Notes: a model not told the origin generated them from the sequence alone. DNA of 64,000 bases from Paenibacillus sp. 19GGS1-52 (GCF_022369515.1 NZ_CP059724.1:1426001-1490000); one strand, 5' to 3'. Positions 44,245 to 53,490 are shown, counted from the stretch's first letter. Translations and numbers: made by a program.

Positions 44245-44410
44245 TACGTATAACAATGTATTCACGCTGCGGAGCCTGAAAGCTCCTTGGATTGCCAGAA
44301 GGTAGGAAGCAAGGAAGCGAAGCCAGGCAATCAACCTCTGCGAGCCTAAGTCTACGACCCGTTCGCTAGGCTCACTTAAGGCTCTCGGGTTCGTGAATAC
44401 AGGAACGTTA
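44245..44410 (+). repeat. Repeat R23, class D-like
   Basis: Left box TACGTATAAC, GTATTCACG/CGTGAATAC, GGATTGCC/GGCAATC, apical TGCGAGCCTAAG/TTAAGGCTCTCGG, right core ACGTTATCTGTAAT. Confidence 0.87.
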
Positions 44411-44492
44411 TCTGTAATCGGGGCAAGCGAATAGATCAGATTTAAGCCGCTACCATTTTATAGTAGGAGTAATATATTTTTTAAAAGTGACA

Positions 44493-44520
44493 TTGACTTG
44501 AGTAAGGCGGAAACTACAAT
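44493..44520 (+). promoter_or_regulatory. Sigma-A-like promoter in ORF-less cassette 24
   Basis: TTGACT, 16 bases, TACAAT; same as in cassette 7. The cassette (44411-44643) is a diverged copy of cassette 7 with GAAGACC-type repeats and no gene. It points at the SF0329-like gene of cassette 25. Confidence 0.6.
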
Positions 44521-44643
44521 CCTGTTGAAGACCTAAGAGCGATTGAAGGCCTAAGAGCGTTTGAAGACCGAAGAGCGACTAGAAGAGCGAAAACACGTTG
44601 GAAGAACAGAGAATTTGAAGGTAATTCAAGGATGTCCCCGACT

Positions 44644-44806
44644 ACACATAACAATGTATTCACGCTTCGGGGCCAGCGGCCCCTCGGTCCGCCAGATGGA
44701 TTTCGGAGAAGTTGATTCAGGCGGACACACCTGCGAGGCTAAGTCCTGTCGGACCCGGTCGCTACGCGACCTTAAGCCTCTCGGGTTCGTAAATACGGGA
44801 ACGTTA
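44644..44806 (+). repeat. Repeat R24, class D
   Basis: Close to R7: ACACATAAC, GTATTCACG/CGTAAATAC, GGTCCGCC/GGCGGAC, apical GCGAGGCTAAG/CTTAAGCCTCTCGG, right core ACGTTATACGAAAT. Confidence 0.88.
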
Positions 44807-44851
44807 TACGAAATGCAAATAAACACGATTTTTTGAAAGGATAATTCATAG

Positions 44852-45346
44852 ATGAAGTGGTCAAAGCTAAGAGTGAATTTAAAGAGTTTCATTATACCAG
44901 AACTAAGAGATAGAATTGACTTTCATCTAACTTGTTATCACGATGCTCATGATAATTATGGGGAAGTTTGGGTTACAGTTGATGGTGAGAAGATATTCGG
45001 AGGCGGATATTATCATTGGTATGTAACGCCACTGCTACCTGAATTATTGAGTACATTTGAGATCCAACACGGCTTTCAAGGAGATTTTTATAAAGCGAAA
45101 ATTGAGAACAAAAATGTTGAAGAGATAATGAATTTGGGAATACATGAAACAAGTCATATAACAGATAATTTATTCAACTATTTGAACACACCATTTGAAG
45201 AGTGTATTAATTCAAATAATCCAATCTATAAAGCTTTCTCAATAATCGATCGAAGGCTTGGGAAACGAAGATTCAAAAACATTCAAATTGAAGATCCCGC
45301 ACATCCCCTAGTAAGTGCGTTATATAAATTAAGATCAGAAGTGTAA
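44852..45346 (+). CDS. Cassette 25: SF0329-like protein
   Basis: 164 residues, AAAGGATAATTCATAG before the ATG. MKWSKLRVNLKSFIIPELRD, HDNYGEVWVTVDGEKIFGGG and AFSIIDRRLGKRRFKNI follow the SF0329 family as I remember it. Role unknown. It shares the N- and C-terminal signatures with the gene of cassette 43, so two diverged members sit in one array. Confidence 0.7.
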   Translation: MKWSKLRVNLKSFIIPELRDRIDFHLTCYHDAHDNYGEVWVTVDGEKIFGGGYYHWYVTPLLPELLSTFEIQHGFQGDFYKAKIENKNVEEIMNLGIHETSHITDNLFNYLNTPFEECINSNNPIYKAFSIIDRRLGKRRFKNIQIEDPAHPLVSALYKLRSEV

Positions 45347-45380
45347 AGCGATTTGAACGCTATTTCTAGAGGATTTGCAC

Positions 45381-45528
45381 TTCGCATAACAACATATTCG
45401 CGCTGCGGGCCATTCGGCTCTTGATCTGCCAGAAGGATATTCGAGGAAGAGGATTCAGGTAGATACATCCATTCCCCTAAGATAAGAGCTATCTAAGGGG
45501 AATGGACGTCGCGAATACACCAACGTTA
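45381..45528 (+). repeat. Repeat R25, class C
   Basis: Left box TTCGCATAAC, ATATTCGCG/CGCGAATAC, apical CATTCCCCTAAGAT / ATCTAAGGGGAATG, right core ACGTTAGGTGAAAT. Confidence 0.9.
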
Positions 45529-45561
45529 GGTGAAATCCCTGCAAGAAATTTAGGAGGAAAA

Positions 45562-46008
45562 ATGAAAACCATCAATCACTTACAAACTAAGTCTTCAAGT
45601 CGATATAATGATTTTGATCCTGAACAAGATGGAAATAAAAACACTAAATTTGCTGATCTAATAATTGATGGAAATTCGCTTTATCAAATACTTAAGAAGT
45701 ATGATATGGTTCCATCTCTTGGTTGGGGCAGTAATAAGTATCAAAGGCAAATGATTGATTACTTTTTACTCAGACAAACACATCCATATTTGTACTACAG
45801 ATATCCAATTTTAGTCTGTCCTTGGTGCGGAGATGAAGAGTGTGGTTTTATTTCAGTTTTTATCGAGAGAAAAGAAGACGTAATTATATGGCAAGATTTT
45901 AAATTAGAACCCGATAATAAACCTATCAATATAGGACCTTTTTATTTTAAATGGGTAGACTATGAAAGAGTAATAAATGATACATTCGGGAGCGCAGGGA
46001 TTCAATAA
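45562..46008 (+). CDS. Cassette 26: unknown protein with CPWCGDEECG motif
   Basis: 148 residues, AGGAGG before the ATG. The motif LVCPWCGDEECGFISVFIE looks like a metal-binding knuckle, followed by VIIWQDFKLEPDN and IGPFYFKWVDYERVI. I have seen this layout (SLGWGSN...CPxCGD...GPFYF) in uncharacterised small bacterial proteins but cannot name the family. Cassette ends TTAGGTGA / TCACCTAA pair. Confidence 0.68.
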   Translation: MKTINHLQTKSSSRYNDFDPEQDGNKNTKFADLIIDGNSLYQILKKYDMVPSLGWGSNKYQRQMIDYFLLRQTHPYLYYRYPILVCPWCGDEECGFISVFIERKEDVIIWQDFKLEPDNKPINIGPFYFKWVDYERVINDTFGSAGIQ

Positions 46009-46042
46009 CAATTTGCAAAGCATTTCGAAGAAGGCGGGGACA

Positions 46043-46202
46043 TCACCTAATACAGTATTCACGCTGCGGGCCATATGGCCCTTAGTCTGCGGAGGATTTT
46101 CGAGGAAGCGAACGCAGGAGACAACCCTGCACTGGCTAAGTACATCGGACCCGGGGGTTATGCCCCTTAAGCCAGTGAGGGTTCGTGAATACAACAACGT
46201 TA
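46043..46202 (+). repeat. Repeat R26, class A
   Basis: Left box TCACCTAAT (last base changed), GTATTCACG/CGTGAATAC, apical CTGCACTGGC/GCCAGTGAGGG, right core ACGTTATGTAAAAT. Confidence 0.88.
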
Positions 46203-46261
46203 TGTAAAATTCTCCATGAAATACATTAAAATACAAAGCTTAATTACTCGAGGTGATTCTA

Positions 46262-46579
46262 ATGACAGACTTTCATGTTAATCTTAATTTTCTTGAACCA
46301 TGGGAAGAAGACAATAATTTATTCTTTGTTAATGAACTAGAAAATGAAGTTGTCGATGATCATGAATTATCAGGAATAAGATTAAAGACAATTGCAAGAA
46401 GAATGGATCAAGATGATTTCTTGTTTCAATTAATTGAGGAACCAAATAAATATGTTGAAGTGCATTTGACATGGACTAAAGAAAGTAGCAAAAATTATCC
46501 AAGATATAAGTTTTTCAGTACGTTTCAAGAATGGATAAATAATAGAATGATACCAGATAATTTTGAATATAAGGACTGA
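46262..46579 (+). CDS. Cassette 27: small acidic immunity-like protein
   Basis: 105 residues from ATG at 46262 with CGAGGTGATT upstream. LNFLEPWEEDNNLFFVNELE, GIRLKTIARRMDQDDFLFQL and YVEVHLTWTKESSKNYPRY suggest a small beta-rich protein like several Imm-type immunity proteins; no family is named. Confidence 0.62.
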   Translation: MTDFHVNLNFLEPWEEDNNLFFVNELENEVVDDHELSGIRLKTIARRMDQDDFLFQLIEEPNKYVEVHLTWTKESSKNYPRYKFFSTFQEWINNRMIPDNFEYKD

Positions 46580-46620
46580 AATAATAGACAATATGATTGT
46601 AATTCGATGAAGCGGAGAAC

Positions 46621-46824
46621 TTCACATAACAACATATTCACGCATCGGGCCATTCGGCCCTCGGTCCGGCAGGAGTTAGATGCGGAATTGGGGATGTAAT
46701 ACGCAGTAGCGAGGAAGCATATTCAGCCGGATACATCCCTCAATCTAACCGCATCGCGGCGCCCTTCGTGCTTAAGGTGAGGGACGTCGTGAATACGGGA
46801 ACGTTAGAGGATACAACAACGTTA
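46621..46824 (+). repeat. Repeat R27, class B, with an 18-bp residual unit
   Basis: Left box TTCACATAAC, ATATTCACG/CGTGAATAC, GGTCCGGC/GCCGGAT; right core ACGTTAGAGGATAC is followed 18 bases later by a second core ACGTTAGGCAAAAC. The short insert looks like what remains after a cassette was deleted. Confidence 0.85.
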
Positions 46825-46878
46825 GGCAAAACCACTAGAGGATAAAAAATATTAACCTAATGAATTGAGGAACTTATA

Positions 46879-47367
46879 ATGACTACATATATTATTCGAT
46901 CAATAACTGAACAAGACATAACGTTTTTATGGGAGATGTTGTTTGAATCAATTTATACCCCTGAAGGTCAAGAACCAGCGAGTAGAGATATTATTAATAA
47001 TCCTTCCATCTCTAAATATGTTAAGGACTGGGGACGTGATGGAGATATGGGTTATATTGCAGTGAACGACTTGGGACAGTCATTAGGTTCAATTACAATA
47101 CGATATTTTAATAAAGATAATAAAGGCTATGGATATGTAAATGATGAAACACCAGAATTAGGGATGGCTATACGAACTGAATATAGGGGGAGAGGTATTG
47201 GAACAGAATTATTAAAAACCCTATTGGAACAAGCGAAAATGGAAGCGATTAATACATTATCATTAAGTGTAGATCCTAACAATCCTGCAATCAAACTATA
47301 TAAACGTTTTGGATTTAAAGAAGTAGGAATGGAAGGAACTTCTATAACGATGATAGTAAACTTATAA
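46879..47367 (+). CDS. Cassette 28: GNAT-family N-acetyltransferase
   Basis: 162 residues, TTGAGGAACTTATA before the ATG. Motif A is LGMAIRTEYRGRGIGTELLK (RGRGIG), motif B is LSLSVDPNNPAIKLYKRFGF. The N-terminal pattern ITEQDITFLWEMLFESIY is typical of GNAT enzymes. Substrate unknown; GNAT genes are also frequent cargo in classical integrons (known). Cassette ends TTAGGC / GCCTAA pair. Confidence 0.85.
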   Translation: MTTYIIRSITEQDITFLWEMLFESIYTPEGQEPASRDIINNPSISKYVKDWGRDGDMGYIAVNDLGQSLGSITIRYFNKDNKGYGYVNDETPELGMAIRTEYRGRGIGTELLKTLLEQAKMEAINTLSLSVDPNNPAIKLYKRFGFKEVGMEGTSITMIVNL

Positions 47368-47394
47368 TACATGTTAGGGTAATTCATCGTGGCA

Positions 47395-47554
47395 TCGCCT
47401 AACAATGTATTCACGCGCGGAACTAACGCTCCTTGGTCTGCAGGAGTAAGAGCAAAGAAGCTATGTCAGCACACAACCCTGCACTGGCTAAGTCCGTCGG
47501 ACCCGGGGCTGGCGCCCCTTAAGCCAGTGAAGGTTCGTGAATACAAGAACGTTA
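47395..47554 (+). repeat. Repeat R28, class A
   Basis: Left box TCGCCTAAC, GTATTCACG/CGTGAATAC, apical CTGCACTGGC/GCCAGTGAAGG, right core ACGTTAGGTGAAAT. Confidence 0.88.
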
Positions 47555-47765
47555 GGTGAAATTACCGTGAGAAACAAATTAATAAAGAAGGTGAGTAAAT
47601 GGATGATTTATATTTCGTAATCTATGATAAATCGAAAGACATATATACAAAGATTGATGAGCAAGTAGACGAATTTTGGAAGTGGTCTAAAAACGAGAAG
47701 CAAGTTAAGGAATGGGAAACCACCTATGAACATTGGACCTTAATTTATACATTGATTTCTAAGTT

Positions 47766-49271
47766 ACTCAACTTTCGCACCTGGAATATTGTCTTAAACC
47801 CTTGAGGGCGTAAGAAGAATTCAATACTTTTGTTGCTATTGACAAAAAACACCTTACTTGTTTGGTATCATGGAAGTGTCGAATCAACCATGCCAACAAG
47901 AAAGGTGCGTAACCCTATGTTACAACAACATTCCCTGTCTGAACAGTCTCGCTTTTCCAAACTTTTTGTCACTCTCCATATCGGGAAAACCTTACGACAC
48001 GCAGGTATTTCCAAATCCTTTGGTCTTTCGAGTCTCGCGGTTTTTCAAATCGTTTTCTCTTTAGTCTTCGAAGGTAAGAACTGGTTTCGACTCCTAGAGA
48101 GTGACCGTGGAGCAGATCTTCCAGGCAAAGATGTTATCTATCGGTTTTTAAATCAAGCTTCTTTTGCTTGGCGGCGCTTCTTGCAGACCTTAAGTCTTCG
48201 CATTGTGCTCTATTTCGAATCGCTTATTTCATCTTCGCGTGTACGAGTATTCATCGTTGACGATTCCGTGTTGAGCCGAAACCGTAGTAAAAAAGCAGAG
48301 TTACTGGCACGAGTATTTGACCATTCCACGGGCAAATTCATTAAAGGCTACACCCTGTTAACGTTAGGCTGGTCGGACGGGTTTAGCTTCGCTCCGCTTG
48401 ACTTTGTCATGCTTTCTTCGGCCAAGCTGGCCAATCGTATTTGCGAAATGGCTTCGAATCTCTCGAAACGCAGCGCCGGGTACAAACGTCGAATGGAGGC
48501 TTTTTCTCGGAAGCCGGATGCCGTTGTCGCCTTGCTGGAACGGGCTTTGAAAGCGGGATTCACTGCCGACTATGTGCTTATGGATAGCTGGTTTACCCAA
48601 GTTCCACTCCTTCGTCAGCTCACCGGCAAAGGCCTTGGTGTGATTGGCATGGTCAAGGAAATGAAACAACACTATCTGGTTCAAGGAACACGAATGACGC
48701 TGCGTGAAGTCTTTCAAAGCCTTCCCAAATCGAATGCCAAAGACATTAAAGGCTCTGTCATCGTACAGACGACCTGCGGTCTACCCGTGAAACTTGTTTT
48801 TGTGCGCAACCGAAATAAAAAACGAGAATGGCTCGCGATTTTAAGTACAGATGTGACGCTAGATGCAGCTGAAATCGTACGAATCTACGGCATGCGCTGG
48901 AGTATAGAGACCTTTTTCAAAGTCACCAAAAGTTATTTGAAACTGGGAACCGAGTTTCAAGGTCGTTCCTTCGATCAACTGATTAGCCATACAACGATTG
49001 TATTCAGCCGTTATTTAGCGATGGAGTACGAACGGCGTCAATCGAGTGATGACCGAACACTTGGAGGTCTCTTTTTTCTCTTCGCGGATGAAGTCCGCGA
49101 TCTGGATTATCAGACCGCCCTCCAGCAACTCATGAATTTATTTCTTGAAATGTCCCAAGCCAATACTAAGAAGAACAAAACGTCCGTTTTTTGTCAACTA
49201 GAGGAATGGATCTCTAGTTTACCCAGCTATATCAAGGGTTTGTTTAGAGATTTGAGCTGCGAAAGTTGAGT
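47766..49271 (+). mobile_element. IS4-family insertion sequence
   Basis: Terminal inverted repeats ACTCAACTTTCGCA and TGCGAAAGTTGAGT, target duplication AAGTT (47761-47765, 49272-49276). One transposase gene. 1506 bp. It interrupts the HEAT-like gene of cassette 29. Confidence 0.9.
47917..49269 (+). CDS. IS4-family transposase
   Basis: 450 residues from ATG at 47917, with AAAGGTG nine bases upstream; earlier starts in the same frame lack a ribosome site. DDE features of the IS4 family: VFIVDDSVLSRN (first Asp), YVLMDSWFTQ (second Asp), and IYGMRWSIETFFKVTKSYL, the Y-(2)-R-(3)-E-(6)-K signature, here with Tyr, Arg, Glu and Lys present. Frame intact and ends complete, so likely active. Confidence 0.9.
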   Translation: MLQQHSLSEQSRFSKLFVTLHIGKTLRHAGISKSFGLSSLAVFQIVFSLVFEGKNWFRLLESDRGADLPGKDVIYRFLNQASFAWRRFLQTLSLRIVLYFESLISSSRVRVFIVDDSVLSRNRSKKAELLARVFDHSTGKFIKGYTLLTLGWSDGFSFAPLDFVMLSSAKLANRICEMASNLSKRSAGYKRRMEAFSRKPDAVVALLERALKAGFTADYVLMDSWFTQVPLLRQLTGKGLGVIGMVKEMKQHYLVQGTRMTLREVFQSLPKSNAKDIKGSVIVQTTCGLPVKLVFVRNRNKKREWLAILSTDVTLDAAEIVRIYGMRWSIETFFKVTKSYLKLGTEFQGRSFDQLISHTTIVFSRYLAMEYERRQSSDDRTLGGLFFLFADEVRDLDYQTALQQLMNLFLEMSQANTKKNKTSVFCQLEEWISSLPSYIKGLFRDLSCES

Positions 49272-49608
49272 AAGTTAATTGAGAATACGGAATATGAAGA
49301 ATGGAATCGAAAGACATTAAATAATCTCCTCTATATAATCGGTAGAGATAATGAATGTGAAGAAATTATCGAACAACTAACTAGAAAACCTTCTATATTT
49401 TATCCACTGGCCGAAGAAGCACTTAACTATAATGATAGTGATACAAGATGGCAATTCGCTCATCATCTTGGAAGTATCACTCAACAAGAGCCGAAAGCTA
49501 GCGATCTTATAATAAAATTCTCGAAGGACTATGTTGAATACGTAAGAAGAAGAGCGCTTAGAGTTCTAGACTCACTAAATTTGTAGGTGTTTCAAGTAGT
49601 CGGTAACA

Positions 49609-49723
49609 TCACCTAACACAGTATTCAAGCTGCGGGCCATTCGGCCCTGGGTCTGCCAGAAGATAATTCGGGGTAGTGAAAACAGGCAGATAACCCTACG
49701 GGTTCGTGAATACAATAACGTTA
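49609..49723 (+). repeat. Repeat R29, class A short form
   Basis: Left box TCACCTAAC, GTATTCAAG/TTCGTGAATAC, GGTCTGCC/GGCAGAT, then CCCTACGGGTTCG. Right core ACGTTAGGTGAAAT. Same layout as R12 and R35. Confidence 0.87.
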
Positions 49724-50505
49724 GGTGAAATATGACTAGAACGAGGTGAAGACAATAATACATTTTGATCTCATATCTGATATTCATTTAGATTTTTGGG
49801 TGGAATATTCAAGTAATCATATAAAACAAAATCAAAGATTAGATAAGTTCGTGCATATAATTCTTCCTGAAGAGTCTTCAGAAGTTTTGGTGATAGCTGG
49901 TGACCTAGGTCACTATAACAAACAAAATTTCATTTTTCTCGAAAAACTCAAGGAATATTATAAGTATATTCTGCTGGTAGCAGGGAATCACGACTACTAT
50001 TTAGTTACTAAATCAATAAAAAACAAATACAAACGTAACTCAATACTTAGATTTCAAGAAATGAAAATAATGGCAGAACAAATACCTGGAGTATTATTTT
50101 TAGATGGGGATACAATTGAAATTGGCGGAATTACTTTTGGTGGTGCTGGAATGTGGTATGACTTTCAATATGGAATTCATCAACTAAACATAGATGTTAA
50201 TAAAATCTATGATAGTTGGAAGTCGATATCAAATGATTCTGTTTTAATAGAGGGATTGGCGCGATTGGTTGAAGCAATGTATGTGCAAGAGTTAACAAAA
50301 CTCAAGAAGATACTTGATATTTCAGATGTGGTGGTTACTCATATTTCACCCGATTGGTCTAACGTTCCATTAGATAAGATAAATGATATTAGCAACAGCT
50401 TTTATTATTTCGGTTGAACACCCTTATGCTGGACACTGCACCCCTTAACCAGATGCTTTCATAAAATAACTCGAATTTGCTCTTCTTTCCTTCGATTTCT
50501 GCATT

Positions 50506-51390
50506 TTAGACCTTGATTTCTTTAGGTTTTACCAAGTTTTTCTGTAGGGCATCGATATATTCGTAGGGAGATAGGTCGTAAATACTCCCATGAATCCTTT
50601 GCTGATTATAGTCCTGAATAAACTGCGTAACGATCTCGTAGGTCTCAGGATACGACTCGAATTCATGCCTTTGATAACATTCCGCCTCCAAAATAGAATG
50701 GAAAGATTCGATGTGCGCATTCTTATTTGGCGTTCGTGGAGGAATTCGTTCATGAGTGATTCCAAACGTTTCACAAGCTTCTTCAAACCGGTGACTGATG
50801 AACTGTGGACCATTATCAGAGCGGATGAACGGCTTCTCTTCCTTGGGCTTATCAAATAGCTGACGCTTCATCAGGGCTTCCTGTGTAATCTGAACCAGAT
50901 GCCTCGCTTCACAAGTTAAGCCGAGGTGATACGAAATAATGGCACGATCGAATACGTCTAAGATGCACATTATGAAGAAAAACCGACGCTCACCCGCCAT
51001 CCAGCCATACTTTATATCCGTCTCCCACAACTGATTAGAGCCCGTAATCACACGGTTGTTTGCGAGTCTTCGGGGATGTTTCAGTTTCAACTCACGCTGC
51101 GGACGCAAGACATTCAACTGCGTACACAGCCTGTAGATTTTCTTCTTGTTAATCACAAGTTGGTGGCGTCTTTTTAGAAGAACGGTCAGCTTGCGGTACC
51201 CAAACGAGGCTCCCTCACCCGCCAAGAACTCCATAAGCCATTCACAGATTTCTTCGTCGCTCACGCGAGTTCCAGTGGTGGTATACGAGTATCCGGGTGC
51301 AGGACGCCCTACCCTTTGAATCGGATTCTGTGCCGTTTCTTTGACATGGGCATAGTACGTTGAGCGTTCGACTTCGAGTACACGGAGCAC
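50506..51390 (-). CDS. IS-A transposase OrfB, copy 2
   Basis: 294 residues; same DDE residues as copy 1 (LWETDIKYGW, IRSDNGPQFIS, NAHIESFHSI). The protein sequence appears identical to copy 1. Confidence 0.87.
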   Translation of the reverse strand: MLRVLEVERSTYYAHVKETAQNPIQRVGRPAPGYSYTTTGTRVSDEEICEWLMEFLAGEGASFGYRKLTVLLKRRHQLVINKKKIYRLCTQLNVLRPQRELKLKHPRRLANNRVITGSNQLWETDIKYGWMAGERRFFFIMCILDVFDRAIISYHLGLTCEARHLVQITQEALMKRQLFDKPKEEKPFIRSDNGPQFISHRFEEACETFGITHERIPPRTPNKNAHIESFHSILEAECYQRHEFESYPETYEIVTQFIQDYNQQRIHGSIYDLSPYEYIDALQKNLVKPKEIKV

Positions 51391-51434
51391 CAGGCTAATT
51401 GAATGCCCTTTATCGATATATTTACGAGCAATTT

Positions 51435-51761
51435 CTATTTTATCCGTAAGTTTGGGTTCGTTTTTTTTAGTAGGTCTTTGAGAATTTCCCTTTCGAGGGC
51501 TTGTTCCGCGAGTAGCTTCTTCAGTTTTTCATTCTCATGCTCAAGCTGTTTAAACTCTTCAGCCGTGGGGATAAACTGGGCTTGTCTTTTGCTCGCGCCG
51601 TCTAGCTGATCCACATCTTTACGATTCAAATCTCTTGCCCATCGTAATACCATTTTGGGATCTAGTTCATGCTGTCTAGCAACCGCTGTAAAGTTCCCAA
51701 TCTCTTTCCCTTTTCGAACGATTTCCCGCTTGAAATTCAGATCATATTGTACACGCTTCAT
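51435..51761 (-). CDS. IS-A transposase OrfA, copy 2
   Basis: 108 residues; helix-turn-helix FTAVARQHELDPKMVLRWAR. Differs from copy 1 at two residues (GA for GT, EEF for EDF). Ends at an eight-A run that would allow a -1 shift into OrfB. Confidence 0.85.
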   Translation of the reverse strand: MKRVQYDLNFKREIVRKGKEIGNFTAVARQHELDPKMVLRWARDLNRKDVDQLDGASKRQAQFIPTAEEFKQLEHENEKLKKLLAEQALEREILKDLLKKTNPNLRIK

Positions 51762-52020
51762 AACGTTCCCCTCCGTCTACTACTATTGTATTTGAATAAG
51801 GGGTGTACTGTCCAAATCTTCTAGGGGGCTAAATAGATTTTAACGGTAGAGAGTTATTAAATAATCTAAATAGAAAAATCTGGTGTTTTGGTCATATTCA
51901 TAGAAGAGTGGATTACATAAATGAAGGATGTAGACTTATAAATGCCTCTTTGGGGTATCCAGATGAGAATAATAATATACCGAAGAAGATTATGAAGGTA
52001 ACTCATTGAAGAGTCATACA

Positions 52021-52124
52021 TCACCTAACACCATATTCGAAGAAGAAGAATTAGGCAGATACATCCATTCCCCTAAGATAAGAGCTATCTAAGGGGAATG
52101 GACGTCGCGAATACAAGAACGTTA
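52021..52124 (+). repeat. Repeat R30, class C with a left-side deletion
   Basis: Left box TCACCTAAC and ATATTCG, then a jump to GGCAGAT; apical CATTCCCCTAAGAT / ATCTAAGGGGAATG intact; CGCGAATAC and right core ACGTTATACGAAAT. 104 bp. Confidence 0.87.
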
Positions 52125-52154
52125 TACGAAATCATACAAACATAGGAGATGAAT

Positions 52155-52904
52155 ATGAAACCACTAAAAAAAAGAAAAAAAGTTACTATTCTATTTATAA
52201 TATTTTTAATCTCCATAATTGTTATTTCACTTAATATATACTCTAAACCAGTAAGTGCAGTTCTAGTTGATTATTCAAGATTGAACCAAGTTACACCGGA
52301 TGTTTATATGGAACCAGACTTGCAAGATACAATAAAAGAAGAATTATTAAATTATGTGCAGGCTTCGGTGGCTAGAATTTCAGATGTATTTGGTGACAGA
52401 GATTCTTATCCATATCTAATCTATGTCGAATTGCAAAAATTTATCAGAAGATATGCGGAGAATTCAACAGGGCAAACTTATTATTATCCTTGGAAAAATT
52501 ATATTGTAATTGGCCCTAGAGGGTTCAATGAGAATGTGATTTCTCATGAATTTACTCATGCAGAACTGAGGGATAGATTACACAATAAAAATAAAGTCCC
52601 AGTCTGGTTTGATGAAGGTTTGGCGGCAATGATTGACGGTAGATTTTCAAATAACGAAGCAATATGGAATCAAATAACAAATGATGGAAAGTCCCCTATC
52701 GATTTCGATCTTTTGGACTCACATAAAGTATTTAATTACGGAACAATAGAGGCAAGTAATAATTACTATTTATCATGTCATGAAGTTACGAGGTGGTTTA
52801 CAATCGTAGGGAAATCTGGACTCTTAAAATTAATAAATGAATTAAATCATGGGGGAAATTTTAAGGATCAATATAAATTGATAGAATTTGAAAGCAATAA
52901 ATGA
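52155..52904 (+). CDS. Cassette 31: membrane-anchored HEFTH metallopeptidase
   Basis: 249 residues from ATG at 52155, AGGAG six bases upstream. An N-terminal anchor (ILFIIFLISIIVISLNIYS) is followed by an outside domain with VISHEFTHAELRDRL (HExxH zinc site) and PVWFDEGLAAMIDG (third ligand Glu), the arrangement of gluzincin peptidases such as peptidase MA-like families. A full set of zinc ligands suggests activity at the cell surface. Substrate unknown. Confidence 0.78.
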   Translation: MKPLKKRKKVTILFIIFLISIIVISLNIYSKPVSAVLVDYSRLNQVTPDVYMEPDLQDTIKEELLNYVQASVARISDVFGDRDSYPYLIYVELQKFIRRYAENSTGQTYYYPWKNYIVIGPRGFNENVISHEFTHAELRDRLHNKNKVPVWFDEGLAAMIDGRFSNNEAIWNQITNDGKSPIDFDLLDSHKVFNYGTIEASNNYYLSCHEVTRWFTIVGKSGLLKLINELNHGGNFKDQYKLIEFESNK

Positions 52905-52917
52905 TGACTATATGACA

Positions 52918-53059
52918 TCGCCTAACACCATGTTCCCCCTTCGGTGCTAACGCCCCTTGGTCTGCCAGATGATATTCGGAGAAGTGGATTCAAGAAGACA
53001 CATCCTCCTAAGATAAAAGCTATCTAAGGGGGATGGACGTCGCGAACTCACAAACATTA
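52918..53059 (+). repeat. Repeat R31, class C-like
   Basis: Left box TCGCCTAAC, TGTTCCCC/GCGAACTC, apical ATCCTCCTAAGATAA/CTATCTAAGGGGGAT. The right core reads ACATTATCTGAAAT (G to A at the crossover base), so it may not recombine. Confidence 0.82.
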
Positions 53060-53112
53060 TCTGAAATCAGCGCTTTAAGAGATAATAAAAATTGAAGATC
53101 TACTTGGAATAG

Positions 53113-53457
53113 GTGGTGTTTTATCTGTATGACTATATAATGATTTATTCCGAGCAATACAGGACAACAATTAAAACCAATGATATCGAACAATTCTTAA
53201 GTCAATCACTTGGTCTCACTAAAGTTGATAGATTAAGATTTTCAAAAGAAATATGTGGAGAACTGATTAGAATAACTGGATTGATAGCTAACTTAAATGG
53301 AAGCTATGCATTTGATACACTTGATGGAATTGAAGAGATTAATTTAATAGAAATCGATCTTCCAGTAAGAACGAATAAAGAAATAGAGAATACAATCTTA
53401 CAAATTACTAATGAAATAGCTAAAGAATATAACTGGATAATTGATTTGAGAGAATGA
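53113..53457 (+). CDS. Cassette 32: unknown small protein
   Basis: 114 residues from GTG at 53113 (GGAATAGGTG upstream); ATG at 53140 is an alternative. TNDIEQFLSQSLGLTKVDRL, NGSYAFDTLDGIEEINLIEI and a C-terminal helix ILQITNEIAKEYNWIIDL. Small alpha/beta protein, no family recognised. Confidence 0.58.
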   Translation: MVFYLYDYIMIYSEQYRTTIKTNDIEQFLSQSLGLTKVDRLRFSKEICGELIRITGLIANLNGSYAFDTLDGIEEINLIEIDLPVRTNKEIENTILQITNEIAKEYNWIIDLRE

Positions 53458-53490
53458 TTTATTGTGGGTAAATTCGAGAAGGCGCTGACA

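Larger units (their letters stand above)
47599..49586 (+). pseudogene. Cassette 29: HEAT-like repeat protein split by IS4
   Basis: ATG after AAGGTGAGTAA. The first part ends LIYTLISKL at the IS; removing the element and one copy of the AAGTT duplication restores SKLIENTEYEEWNRKTLNNL and the rest to 49586. About 158 residues; the C-terminal DTRWQFAHHLGSITQQEPKA and YVRRRALRVLDSLNL are HEAT-type helices. The outer cassette ends TTAGGTGAAATTACCG and CGGTAACATCACCTAA still pair, so the IS arrived after the cassette was formed. Confidence 0.78.
50411..51837 (-). mobile_element. IS3-family element IS-A, copy 2 (intact)
   Basis: Ends CGGTTGAACACCC and GGGGCTAAATAGA, 3-bp target duplication TTT (50408-50410, 51838-51840). 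1427 bp, nearly identical to copy 1 once IS-B is removed from that copy. Both genes intact. Confidence 0.92.
49746..52009 (+). pseudogene. Cassette 30: metallophosphoesterase split by IS-A
   Basis: GTG start at 49746. Calcineurin-like motifs: LISDIHLDFW (D-x-H), VIAGDLGHYN (GD), LLVAGNHDYYL (GNHD), and VVVTHISPDW. The frame is cut at 50410 after NSFYY; removing the IS and one TTT duplication restores NGRELLNNLNRKIWCFGHIH, giving the last GHxH metal motif, and the gene ends at 52009. About 278 residues. Cassette ends TTAGGTGAAATATGAC and GTCATACATCACCTAA pair at 14 of 16 bases. Confidence 0.85.
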
